Positions 1-6,758 of a DNA stretch of 12,307 bases are shown here, in pieces (the first letter of the stretch is position 1; each line of letters opens with the position of its first letter). A model generated the notes under the pieces. It searched no databases. It was not told the origin of the DNA and saw nothing but the letters and a program-made list of their open reading frames with translations. Origin of the DNA: Granulicella sp. GTDB taxonomy: Bacteria > Acidobacteriota > Terriglobia > Terriglobales > Acidobacteriaceae. The position numbers were made by a program, and so were the translations under genes. The DNA lies in NCBI GenBank assembly GCA_003133205.1, contig PKWK01000263.1:23818-36124 (forward strand), written 5' to 3'.

Positions 1-2
1 GC

Positions 3-395
3 GGCGCGCGTCTGGCGCGGCGCGATGCAGACCAGCCCAACACTCAGCCGATCGAGCTGCCGGCCTCCACCAACGCCACAAATGACGCCACAAATAACAC
101 CACAAACGCAACTTCCATTACGGATGTAGGCCCGCTCTTTCCCGACGACGAGTTGCACACCTTCCGCACTCGCTGGGACCAGGTCCAGGCCTCCTTCGTC
201 GACGAGCCCCGGCATGCGGTCGAGCAAGCCGACAGCCTCGTTGCCAACGTTGTTAAGCGAATCGCTGAGCAGTTCTCCGCCGAGCGAGCCACGCTGGAAG
301 ATCAGTGGGGCAAGGGCGACAATGTCTCCACAGAGGATCTTCGTCAATCGCTCAAGCGCTACCGATCCTTCTTCGATCGGCTGCTCTCCTTCTAA
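3..395 (+). CDS. C-terminal part of a hypothetical protein (partial at the left edge)
   Basis: The frame is open from base 3 to the TAA at 393-395, so the gene starts outside the window and about 130 codons are visible. The first 45 or so visible residues are low-complexity and hydrophilic, with an Asn/Thr/Ala-rich stretch built on a 12-bp DNA repeat. After that comes a compact, probably all-helical domain beginning around LFPDDELHTF and continuing with RWDQVQASFVDEPRHAV, QADSLVA, LEDQWGKG, EDLR and a C-terminal YRSFFDRLL. I recognise this pattern from uncharacterised proteins found widely in acidobacteria and actinobacteria, but no function is known to me. No membrane segment is visible in this part. 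It converges on the gene at 470-775. Confidence is high that it is coding, because residue use is coherent and there is a clean stop. The product remains unassigned. Confidence 0.8.
   Translation, partial: GARLARRDADQPNTQPIELPASTNATNDATNNTTNATSITDVGPLFPDDELHTFRTRWDQVQASFVDEPRHAVEQADSLVANVVKRIAEQFSAERATLEDQWGKGDNVSTEDLRQSLKRYRSFFDRLLSF
72..107 (+). repeat. Three in-frame 12-bp tandem repeats
   Basis: Three consecutive 12-bp units (aacgccacaaat, gacgccacaaat, aacaccacaaac) lie in frame in the hypothetical gene and encode NATN, DATN and NTTN. They fall in the linker ahead of the conserved helical domain. Such a repeat can expand or contract without breaking the frame. It is visible directly in the sequence, and its function is unknown. 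Confidence 0.75.
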
Positions 396-469
396 ACCCG
401 AACGCCGTTTCCGAATGCCCACTCATCGCACCGTGCCTCATCGCGACGAAGGGGCGTTCGTGTCTCTGT

Positions 470-775
470 TCAGCCCCACTCTTTGCCGAGCGATTCCAGC
501 CCCGCCGCGCCAAGGTCCTGCGGAGTCATCGTCGGATGGAACTCAACCTTCGCGTTGAACTGAAGGAACCAGGGCTCAGCGAACGCCGGAATCTGAGACG
601 CCTCCTTCAGGTCCACCACCAGAATGCCCGACCGCTGGCCGTGATACTCCGTAAAGTACGCTGCCTCAGGCTTCTGCTGTCCAAGGATCCGTTGCATCTT
701 GGCTCCAGCAGAGCCATCCCTGACCGCAGCATTGAACACATCCACGGGAAGATAAACGTGCATAATCATGCGCAT
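470..775 (-). CDS. Small conserved hypothetical protein (101 aa)
   Basis: A 101-residue soluble protein beginning MRMIMHVYLPVDVFN, with the segments DGSAGAKMQRIL, KPEAAYFTEYHGQR, GILVVDL, IPAFAEPWFLQFNA and a C-terminal PTMTPQDL. The alternation of short strands and helices, with the AEPWFL and KPEAAYF signatures, resembles a family of about 95-100 aa proteins that are often deposited as 'panthothenate synthetase' or DUF3303-like and probably fold as a dimeric alpha/beta barrel. That name appears to be a misannotation, since nothing here looks like PanC. The start is well supported: ATG at 775 is preceded by AAGGAG with a 6-nt spacer. It stands alone, converging with the gene ending at 395, and has the MITE-like element just upstream. 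The coding call is firm; the family call rests on memory of the motif pattern. Confidence 0.75.
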   Translation of the reverse strand: MRMIMHVYLPVDVFNAAVRDGSAGAKMQRILGQQKPEAAYFTEYHGQRSGILVVDLKEASQIPAFAEPWFLQFNAKVEFHPTMTPQDLGAAGLESLGKEWG

Positions 776-781
776 GGAATT

Positions 782-787
782 CTCCTT
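782..787 (-). promoter_or_regulatory. Strong Shine-Dalgarno for the 101-aa gene
   Basis: On the minus strand AAGGAG lies 6 nt before the ATG at 775. This is near-optimal and fixes the start of the small gene. Confidence 0.7.
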
Positions 788-806
788 CCGCCGTCTATAT
801 CGGCGG
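788..806 (-). promoter_or_regulatory. Hairpin directly upstream of the ribosome binding site
   Basis: CCGCCG (788-793) and CGGCGG (801-806) form a perfect 6-bp stem with a 7-nt AT-rich loop (tctatat on the plus strand). It abuts the Shine-Dalgarno of the 101-aa gene, so on the transcript it could shield or stabilise the ribosome binding site; as DNA it could be a small operator. The stem is visible, the role is conjecture. Confidence 0.35.
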
Positions 807-811
807 ATCTA

Positions 812-963
812 AGAGTTTGTTGAAAAAGGCGTCTGGTGTCCGCTTGCCGAAAAACACTTGGCACCAGAATGCCCCAGGATCGAGTTGTAGTAGTCCGGTG
901 ACCCCAAAGCATCCCCGGATTTGTACCCGAAACAGGTCCTACCGTAGTTTTTCAACAAACTCC
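812..963. mobile_element. MITE-like element, about 152 bp, no coding capacity
   Basis: Two 16-bp ends, agagtttgttgaaaaa (812-827) and its inverted copy tttttcaacaaactcc (948-963), match at 15 of 16 positions, with the mismatch only at the outermost base. Each end is flanked by TA (810-811 and 964-965), as expected for a TA target duplication of the IS630/Tc1-mariner kind. The interior has no reading frame of note. It contains a secondary inverted repeat, tctggtgtc (832-840) against ggcaccaga (860-868), one G-T apart from perfect. The element sits in the 269-bp gap between the end of zapA and the start of the 101-aa gene. Length, terminal repeats and non-coding interior fit a MITE mobilised in trans or a dispersed intergenic repeat. 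Copy number elsewhere in the genome, which would settle it, cannot be seen here. Confidence 0.6.
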
Positions 964-1044
964 TAAGTGATTAGATTTTAATCCAAGGGCCCTCGGGGAG
1001 AAGGGCAAAGTTACGCCGATTCAGCAACAAACGTCAAGCGCCAA

Positions 1045-1407
1045 TCACCCTGCGCGACGGTCTTCCAGAACCTCGTCCAGCATTCCCGCCAGCGTTCCCG
1101 CGCGCGATCGTATGCTGTCCTCGGTCCGATCCACGCTGCCCGCCAGCGCATCATAGCGCGCGCGCAGAGCCAGCAACTCATCGGAAATATTCAGCGCCGC
1201 AAGCACCGCAACCCGCAGCGAATCGACCGTGCTGCCGAGCGCCGCGACCGCACGCATCTTCGCGTCCACCAGCGCCGCAAGCTGCTCGATGTACTCGGCG
1301 TCGGTCCCGCGCAGATGGTAAACCTGATCGTAGATATCAACGCTTACCGCCTCAGGACTCGCGGTGCCATTCAAGCCCGTCCCACGCTTCTCGTCTGTCT
1401 CCGTCAC
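1045..1407 (-). CDS. zapA: Cell division protein ZapA
   Basis: A 120-residue protein with the ZapA pattern: an N-terminal beta segment (VSVDIYDQVYHLRG), then the conserved acidic and helical region EYIEQLAALVDAKM, then a long helix with LRVAVLAALNISDELLAL and a C-terminal coiled-coil tail. ZapA binds FtsZ in the cytoplasm and bundles protofilaments, stabilising the division ring; the long helix mediates dimer and tetramer formation. Length is usual for the family. The start is GTG at 1405-1407, supported by a strong Shine-Dalgarno 6 nt upstream. It lies 26 nt after the coiled-coil gene and downstream of pheT, an arrangement also known from other bacteria such as Bacillus, which supports the call. 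Probably the last gene of the minus-strand block. Confidence 0.9.
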   Translation of the reverse strand: MTETDEKRGTGLNGTASPEAVSVDIYDQVYHLRGTDAEYIEQLAALVDAKMRAVAALGSTVDSLRVAVLAALNISDELLALRARYDALAGSVDRTEDSIRSRAGTLAGMLDEVLEDRRAG

Positions 1408-1413
1408 GCGAGT

Positions 1414-1422
1414 CTCCTCTCC
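1414..1422 (-). promoter_or_regulatory. Shine-Dalgarno that fixes the GTG start of zapA
   Basis: On the minus strand GGAGAGGAG ends 6 nt before the GTG at 1405-1407. It is the best ribosome binding site in the neighbourhood and makes the GTG start convincing although no ATG is present. Confidence 0.7.
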
Positions 1423-1433
1423 CTACCGCGAAC

Positions 1434-1721
1434 CTACAGCAACTCGTCCATCTGCTGCAGCATTTTCTCGACCCGCTGCCGCACTACTTCGCGTTCCTGG
1501 TTCAGCGCGGCGACCTGGCTTTCTGCCGCCTCTTTCTCGCGCTGGGCTGCCTGAACCTCGCTTGCGACCGTTCCCGCCTGCGCCGCGAGCTGCTCACGCA
1601 ACGCCGCAACTTCAGCCTCGGCCGCTGCGCGCGCCTCGCGCTCCCGCTTCACAATCTCCACTGCCCGCAGCACCTTCTGCTCGAGCGCCTGAAACTCATC
1701 CACACTTACACCAGAACTCAT
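1434..1721 (-). CDS. Small coiled-coil protein, ZapB-like
   Basis: From the ATG at 1719-1721 this is a 95-residue protein that is almost entirely a charged, Ala/Glu/Gln/Arg-rich coiled coil: FQALEQKVLRAVEIVKRERE near the N-terminus, LREQLA in the middle and VRQRVEKMLQQMDELL at the end. There is no signal peptide or membrane segment. Size, composition and position directly before zapA suggest a ZapB-like partner that bridges ZapA at the FtsZ ring, but coiled coils match many families by composition alone, so the homology is unproven. The frame extends 16 codons further to a TTG at 1769; I prefer the ATG because the TTG has no ribosome binding site. A TATACT that could serve as a -10 box lies about 9 nt upstream of the ATG (minus strand), without a good -35 partner. 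It is 69 nt from the end of pheT. Confidence 0.75.
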   Translation of the reverse strand: MSSGVSVDEFQALEQKVLRAVEIVKREREARAAAEAEVAALREQLAAQAGTVASEVQAAQREKEAAESQVAALNQEREVVRQRVEKMLQQMDELL

Positions 1722-1790
1722 ACCCGAAGTATAAAGCGGATTCACCGCGAATGTAGCTTTGCACAGCAAGCCGAACCCATTTGGATGCGG

Positions 1791-3932
1791 CTAAGTCCGA
1801 ATCGCCCCGCCCAGCACCGTCAGTACCGCGATCAGCCGCGACGACCATTGCGTGAGCTCGTCCTCACGAAGCGTGCGCTCATGCGACTGGAACACGCACC
1901 GCAGCAGCAGCGCGTAGTGGCCCGCCGGCACCGAGCCGGCCTTCGCGTCGCGGAATACCTCGACCGGCGCGAGCCGCGTCAGTTCGGGAATCGCAAGCGC
2001 CTCGATCGCCTCCGCAATCGTCCGCCACTGGACCGCATCGGCGAACGTGAACGAATAGTCCCGCTCCACAGCCTGGAAGCGCGACAATTCGCGCGCCGTG
2101 GCCCGCCGCAGCGGCAGCTTGTACAGCGCGTCAAGATCGACCTCGGCCAGGTAGACCGGCTGGCGCAGCTTCCTCGCCTCCCGCTCGGCCGCCGCCAGTT
2201 CACCGAAGCACGCGATGGGCCTGCCGTTCAGCAGCGCCGTCGCACCGCGGCCCCGCTCCAGCCACGCCGGAGCATCGGGAGAGAACGTCAGCCCCTGCGC
2301 CGCACTCGTACCGAGCATTTCCGGCGAAGCGGCAAACAGCGAAAGCAGCGACTCCACCACGCCCTTCAACTCGAAGATGCCCGCGTCCTTCGCGCTGTGC
2401 ACGCGCGTCGCCGCCAGCTCTCCGGTCAGTCCAAGCGAAAGACTGGGCGACTCGACTACGCGTTCCGACGACCCGGTAAACACCGCGCCCTGCTCGAACA
2501 GCCGCACCTCGCGCACATCGCGGTTCAGGTTGTGGGCCAGCATCGCAATCATTCCCGGCGCCAGCGAAGGCCGCAACAGCCGCGCCTCCTCCGACAGTGG
2601 GTTCTCCAGCGCGATGACGGCGCGCGAGCCATCACGTCCGCCCTGTTGCGAGCCCGCAAAAAACGCCGCGCCGTCCGCCTCCGACGCGAAGGAACTCGAA
2701 ATCGCCTCCGAGTAGCCCAGCGCCAGCAGCCGCGTCCGAACCGCCGCCTCGGCTGCCGCAAGCGGGTGCGCGATCACCGGCAGCGCGGTGGGCAGCGTGT
2801 TGGCGAAGCGGTTGTATCCGTAGACGCGCGCCACCTCTTCCACGAGATCGATCTCGCGATCGAGGTCCAGCCGCCAGCTCGGCAGCTTCACTGCAAAACC
2901 GCCCGCCTCCGTCTCCGTGAGTTCACATCCAAGCGCCGTTAAGTATTGGGCGATGAGTTCGCCCGTAATGCCTTCCTCGCCCTGCTGCGCCGCAAGCGTC
3001 GTGCCCAGGTGAAGCTGGACCTGCGGGACCGACAGCGCAATCGGCGGCCGATCGGCAGTTCGCGCCGCAACTACGGGCGTCACGATGTCCACCAGATCGC
3101 CCTCGGCCACGCCGCCTGATTGCAGAATCAGCTTCGACACCAGCGCGTTCGCCGTGGGGCATGCGTTGAAGTCCGCGCCGCGCTCGAAACGGTGCGACGC
3201 GTCCGTATGCAGCCCATGCCGCCGCGAGCTGCGCCGCACGCTGGCCGGATCGAACCAAGCGGCTTCGACCACAATGTTCTTCGTCTCCGGCGTGATCATC
3301 GAGTCCCAGCCGCCCATTACGCCCGCCAGCGCCAGCGCCTTCGCGTGGTCGGCAACTACAAGATCGTCAGCCTCGAGTGTGCGCTCGGTCCCGTCCAGCA
3401 GCTTGAGCCGTTCGCCCTTGCGCGCAAGCCGGACGACGATTCCGCCCTCAATCTTGTCCAGATCGAACGCGTGCGTGGGATGTCCCATGCCCTGCAGCAC
3501 GAAGTTGGACGCATCCACCGCATTCCAGATCGGCTTTGATCCAAGCAGCGCGAAGTAGTCCGCAACCCGGCCCGTTGACGGCGCAATGGTCACGCCGCGC
3601 AGCACCCGCGCCGTGAAGCGCCCGCACAGGTCAGGTGCCTCGATCGCCACGGGAAATGGCTTCGCACCGGACGTAGCGGCGGGCAGTGTAGCGTCCAGCG
3701 GCGCCAGCGGCAGGTTGTAAATCGTCGCCGCCTCGCGAGCGATGCCGTAGTGGTTCATCGCATCGACGCGGTTGGTGGTGATGTCCATCTCGAAGAGGTG
3801 TCCATTGCCGGCACCGAGGTCGTGCACGCCCTCCACCGCAATGCCACGCAGCGTCAGGTCTTCGGCGAGTTGATGATCGTCGACCGCGATATTCGGGACA
3901 TAGGAGCGGAGCCAGCGGGACAGGATATTCAC
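1791..3932 (-). CDS. pheT: Phenylalanine-tRNA ligase beta subunit, lacking the tRNA-binding domain
   Basis: The beta subunit of the cytoplasmic (alpha-beta)2 phenylalanyl-tRNA synthetase; it carries the editing site and a tRNA-contacting C-terminus. Visible parts in order: an N-terminal segment (residues 1-40, starting MNILSRWLRSYV); DITTNRVDAMNHYGIARE (50-67); the B3/B4 editing region (about 98-290) with NFVLQGMGHPTHAFD, GVMGG and RFERG; the B5 domain (about 298-377) ending RLDLDREIDLVEEVARVYGY; a catalytic-like core; and the FDX-ACB anticodon-binding domain (about 615-713) with FQAVERDYSF and ERTLREDEL. At 713 aa it is shorter than the usual 785-800: residue 40 passes almost directly into the DITTNR motif, so the EMAP II-like domain normally found at about 40-150 is absent. 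The start is GTG at 3930-3932, overlapping the pheS stop (GTGA), so translation is probably coupled. The stop is TAG. Confidence 0.95.
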   Translation of the reverse strand: MNILSRWLRSYVPNIAVDDHQLAEDLTLRGIAVEGVHDLGAGNGHLFEMDITTNRVDAMNHYGIAREAATIYNLPLAPLDATLPAATSGAKPFPVAIEAPDLCGRFTARVLRGVTIAPSTGRVADYFALLGSKPIWNAVDASNFVLQGMGHPTHAFDLDKIEGGIVVRLARKGERLKLLDGTERTLEADDLVVADHAKALALAGVMGGWDSMITPETKNIVVEAAWFDPASVRRSSRRHGLHTDASHRFERGADFNACPTANALVSKLILQSGGVAEGDLVDIVTPVVAARTADRPPIALSVPQVQLHLGTTLAAQQGEEGITGELIAQYLTALGCELTETEAGGFAVKLPSWRLDLDREIDLVEEVARVYGYNRFANTLPTALPVIAHPLAAAEAAVRTRLLALGYSEAISSSFASEADGAAFFAGSQQGGRDGSRAVIALENPLSEEARLLRPSLAPGMIAMLAHNLNRDVREVRLFEQGAVFTGSSERVVESPSLSLGLTGELAATRVHSAKDAGIFELKGVVESLLSLFAASPEMLGTSAAQGLTFSPDAPAWLERGRGATALLNGRPIACFGELAAAEREARKLRQPVYLAEVDLDALYKLPLRRATARELSRFQAVERDYSFTFADAVQWRTIAEAIEALAIPELTRLAPVEVFRDAKAGSVPAGHYALLLRCVFQSHERTLREDELTQWSSRLIAVLTVLGGAIRT

Positions 3933-5035
3933 GCGAATTGCTCCAGAAAGCGCATATCGCCCGAGTAGAACTGCCCAATCTCCGACACGCCATGCAGAAT
4001 CATCGCGATGCGCTCAACACCCATCCCAAACGCAAATCCCGTCACCTTGGCCGGATCGTATGCGGCCTCTTTGCCCTGTGCTACACGCTGCTCGTCGACA
4101 CTCGCAAACACCGCGGGGTCGACCATTCCGCACCCGAGCAACTCGATCCAGCCGGAGTGCTTGCACTTGCGGCAGCCCTTGCCCGCGCAGAAGATGCAAC
4201 TGATCTGCACATCTGCGCTGGGCTCGGTGAACGGGAAGAAGCTGGGAAAGAAGCGCGTCTTCACGTCCGATCCGAAAAGCGCCTTCATGGCGTGGTCGAG
4301 CGTTCCCTTCAGGTCGGAGAAGGTGATGTTGGTGTCGACACACAGCCCCTCGACCTGGTGGAAGACCGGCGAATGCGTCGCATCGGCCGCGTCGTTGCGA
4401 TGCACCTTGCCGGGAACCACGATGCGGATCGGCGGCGCCTCCGCAATCATCGTCCGAATCTGCACCGGCGAGGTGTGCGTCCGCATCAGCAGCCGGTCGC
4501 GCGAAGCCTTCGCCTGCTGCCCCGCGAGTACCAGCGTGTCCTGTGTGTCGCGTGCCGGGTGGTTGGGCGGAAAGTTCAGCGCCTCGAAGTTGTAGAAGTC
4601 GCTCTCCACCTGTGGCCCCAGCGCGGTCGAGTAGCCAAGATGATGGAATACCGCCACAACCTCATGCATCGTTTTCAACAGCGGGTGCTCAATCCCCGGC
4701 GCGCGCACGCTGCCCGGCAGCGTAATGTCGATCCCGGCCTTCAATGCAGACGTAGCCGGAGCCGCAATAGCGTCTGCGAGAGCCACTTCAATCTGCTGCT
4801 TGAGTTGGTTGAACCGCATGCCCAACGGCTTGCGTGCCTCGGCGGGGGCGGATTTGAGCCAGGCGTCGCTGACCAACTTCAGCCGGCCTTGTTTGCGGCC
4901 GAGCCAGCGGAAACGGAATGCCTCGACGTCGACGCGAGAAGAAGTCTCACCGCGAACTTCTTCTGCCAGTGTGGCGAAGGCGGCGTCCAGGGAGGATTCG
5001 TCGTAACTGGAGAGTTGAGGGATGTCTTCGTTCAT
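3929..5035 (-). CDS. pheS: Phenylalanine-tRNA ligase alpha subunit
   Basis: The catalytic alpha subunit of phenylalanyl-tRNA synthetase (class II), attaching Phe to tRNA-Phe in the cytoplasm. The first 85 or so residues are helical and correspond to the N-terminal coiled-coil arm. The catalytic part runs from about HPLLKTMHEVVAVFHHLGY through the motif 2 region (RTHTSPVQIRTM, HSPVFHQVEGL) and SFFPFTEPSADV to motif 3, GFAFGMGVERIAM (about 333-345). At 368 aa it is slightly long for the family because of an insertion just after FTEPSADV that carries four cysteines in a CxxC-x4-CxxC arrangement (C280, C283, C288, C291), a likely zinc knuckle. ATG at 5033-5035 is the start; only a weak ribosome binding site precedes it. 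It is 65 nt after the prenyltransferase gene and overlaps pheT by 4 bp. Confidence 0.96.
   Translation of the reverse strand: MNEDIPQLSSYDESSLDAAFATLAEEVRGETSSRVDVEAFRFRWLGRKQGRLKLVSDAWLKSAPAEARKPLGMRFNQLKQQIEVALADAIAAPATSALKAGIDITLPGSVRAPGIEHPLLKTMHEVVAVFHHLGYSTALGPQVESDFYNFEALNFPPNHPARDTQDTLVLAGQQAKASRDRLLMRTHTSPVQIRTMIAEAPPIRIVVPGKVHRNDAADATHSPVFHQVEGLCVDTNITFSDLKGTLDHAMKALFGSDVKTRFFPSFFPFTEPSADVQISCIFCAGKGCRKCKHSGWIELLGCGMVDPAVFASVDEQRVAQGKEAAYDPAKVTGFAFGMGVERIAMILHGVSEIGQFYSGDMRFLEQFA
3941..3945 (-). promoter_or_regulatory. Shine-Dalgarno for the GTG start of pheT
   Basis: On the minus strand TGGAG lies within the last codons of pheS, 8 nt before the GTG at 3930-3932. Together with the 4-bp overlap it supports the GTG as the true pheT start. 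Confidence 0.55.
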
Positions 5036-5100
5036 GAATACTTTAGGCAGAGAGAAATATTTGCAATGAGGTTATTCCTGCCTGTTAGTGTATCGCGCCC

Positions 5101-6675
5101 TCACAACGCCGACAGTACAATCGCCACCACAACCGCACCCAGCAGCAGGCTGCGCTTGTCCGTGATCGCATACACAACCGGATCCTCGTGCAGTTCGCCG
5201 CGCGAGGCCTGAAGCCACAGCCGGTACAGCCACAGCAGAAGCACCGGAACCAGCAGCCAGAGCCGCGTTACGTGGACATAGAGTTTGGATGCCGCACTGA
5301 GATTGCCCAGATACAGCAGGAAGACCAGCACCGACGCGCTTCCGCTCGACGTACCGAAGCTGCGAATCTGTTCCAGGTCAGAGACGCGATATCCGCGGCC
5401 CTTCACAGCAATCGTCCCGGACCCTTCGATGCCGATCTGTATTCCTTCCAACTCGGAGAAGCGCTTGACGAACGCTAGCGAGAGGAAGAAGAAGATGCTG
5501 AATGCCGCGAGCCACGGCGAAACCGGCACTCCAGCCGCAGCCGACCCGGCAAGAATCCGGATGGTGTACAGGCCCGACAGCACAATCACATCCACCAGCA
5601 CGATTCGCTTCAAGCGCAGCGAATAAGCGGTTGTCACGACGGCGTAGATGACCAGCCATTCCAGGAATTTGCCTTGACCATTCCAAGGAAAATGCGGGGA
5701 CAGTGCGAAAAGAACTCGCGGCAGCAGGATTGCAAGGGTTAGCGACCCCGCAAGAAAAACGATGATCGTAGCCGCTCCCGCAATGGGCGAGAGGTCGCCC
5801 GACGCAAAGGGCCGTCGCCGCTTGCGAGGATGGTGACGGTCCGCCTCGAGATCCAGCAGATCGTTAACGATATAGGTTGCCGACGCGGCGAACCCAAAGC
5901 TCAAGAACGCGAGACCAGCCGCCACAATCGGGCCCACCGCGCGCACATGCGCAAGCAGAACCGGTAGGAAGATCAGCACGTTTTTCGCCCACTGATGTAG
6001 CCGGATGGCGCGCAACCACGCCTTCACCGAGGAGGTCGCATCGCTAAAGGTCCGCACCGGCACAACCCCCGCAGAACGCAGGCCGGCGCTCAGGCTGCGG
6101 TGCGGATTCGCCACCATGGGATGCATGCAGTGCGTCAGCAAAGGCACGTCCGGCCGCGCATTCCCGATGTAGCAAAAGCCCGCCGGAAACTTCTCCTGGA
6201 ACGCCGCGAGTTTGTTGCGACCGGTCAGGTTGACGCTTCCATCCGACGCAAGAACCCCGGCAAAGATGCCCAGATGCGCGGCTACGCGCTCGGCCAGAGG
6301 AGTGTCTGCCCCGGTTGCCAGGTAAATCTCACGTCCCTCGGCGTGCTGCTGCCGTAAATACTCAAGCAGCGGCTGATTGTAGGGCAGATGCACGACGTCG
6401 ATCTCCGTTACCAGCGAGACCTTTCGCTTGAACGACGCCTTGCCCTGCGCGACCCACATAGGAAACTGCAGCAGGGAGGCCGGACTCTGCCGAGCCAGCA
6501 CAATTACCGTGTCCAGCAGAGTGTCCGACTTGACCAGCGTGCCGTCCAGATCGACGCAGAGTGGCTCAAGGGGCGGAGCGGCGGCGGCAGGCTCGTCCCG
6601 TCCGCCTTCGCGGCTGGAGCCAGCCCTTTCCGCAGTTGCGGATCCGGGTTGCAATTCCGCGGGTTCCAAAGACAA
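5101..6675 (-). CDS. HAD-domain / UbiA-family prenyltransferase fusion (DPPR synthase-like)
   Basis: A 524-residue two-domain protein. After a disordered Ala/Glu/Pro-rich leader (1-37) comes a HAD-like domain (about 38-215) with the nucleophile motif DLDGT (42-46), LATGAD (119-124) as motif II, K155 as a likely motif III lysine, and GNARPD (171-176) as motif IV, where the usual first Asp is Asn. The second half is a multi-pass UbiA-type membrane domain beginning AWLRAIRLHQWAKN, with the Asp-rich motif NDLLDLEAD (271-279), the cluster HHPRKRRRPFASG, and DVIVLSGLYTIRILAG (from 362). These last features match decaprenyl-phosphate phosphoribosyltransferases, which join PRPP to a polyprenyl phosphate, so the likely product is a lipid-linked phosphoribose and the HAD domain may remove the phosphate. 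The substrate is inferred. The start is TTG at 6673-6675, with an in-frame TGA only two codons upstream. Confidence 0.85.
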   Translation of the reverse strand: MSLEPAELQPGSATAERAGSSREGGRDEPAAAAPPLEPLCVDLDGTLVKSDTLLDTVIVLARQSPASLLQFPMWVAQGKASFKRKVSLVTEIDVVHLPYNQPLLEYLRQQHAEGREIYLATGADTPLAERVAAHLGIFAGVLASDGSVNLTGRNKLAAFQEKFPAGFCYIGNARPDVPLLTHCMHPMVANPHRSLSAGLRSAGVVPVRTFSDATSSVKAWLRAIRLHQWAKNVLIFLPVLLAHVRAVGPIVAAGLAFLSFGFAASATYIVNDLLDLEADRHHPRKRRRPFASGDLSPIAGAATIIVFLAGSLTLAILLPRVLFALSPHFPWNGQGKFLEWLVIYAVVTTAYSLRLKRIVLVDVIVLSGLYTIRILAGSAAAGVPVSPWLAAFSIFFFLSLAFVKRFSELEGIQIGIEGSGTIAVKGRGYRVSDLEQIRSFGTSSGSASVLVFLLYLGNLSAASKLYVHVTRLWLLVPVLLLWLYRLWLQASRGELHEDPVVYAITDKRSLLLGAVVVAIVLSAL

Positions 6676-6682
6676 GAGTCAG

Positions 6683-6690
6683 CCCTTTCC
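6683..6690 (-). promoter_or_regulatory. Shine-Dalgarno supporting a TTG start
   Basis: On the minus strand GGAAAGGG ends 7 nt before the TTG at 6673-6675. An in-frame TGA (6679-6681) lies between them, so no longer start is possible, and no ATG or GTG occurs before the conserved HAD motif. The TTG is therefore the best start for the fusion protein. Confidence 0.5.
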
Positions 6691-6758
6691 GGAGAACTTC
6701 CAGATCCCCGCATTCCCTACGTCATTATCCCTTATCTACGCTGAATTCTGGGACATAT

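Noticed and set aside
399..460. 8-bp inverted repeat (399-406 and 453-460) between the convergent genes at the left
   Set aside because: The 46-nt loop and lack of a T-run make a terminator unlikely.
989..1006. Hairpin downstream of zapA as a terminator
   Set aside because: The stem is only 5-6 bp and no T-run follows in the direction of transcription; too weak to call.
2843..2856. 14-bp perfect palindrome in pheT
   Set aside because: Seven-base arms are expected about once by chance in a window of this size.
1785..2942. Long plus-strand open frame of 385 codons opposite pheT
   Set aside because: It is extremely Arg/Gln-rich, matches no family, and lies entirely antisense to a well-recognised gene; it is a by-product of GC-rich codon use.
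3938..5212. Plus-strand open frame of 424 codons opposite pheS
   Set aside because: His/Arg-rich shadow frame antisense to a clear pheS and crossing into the neighbouring gene; no recognisable domain.
6621..6691. 12-bp direct repeat (cagccctttccg at 6621-6632 and 6680-6691) around the start of the HAD-UbiA gene
   Set aside because: One copy overlaps the Shine-Dalgarno, but the other precedes no usable start codon, so the repeat is probably incidental.
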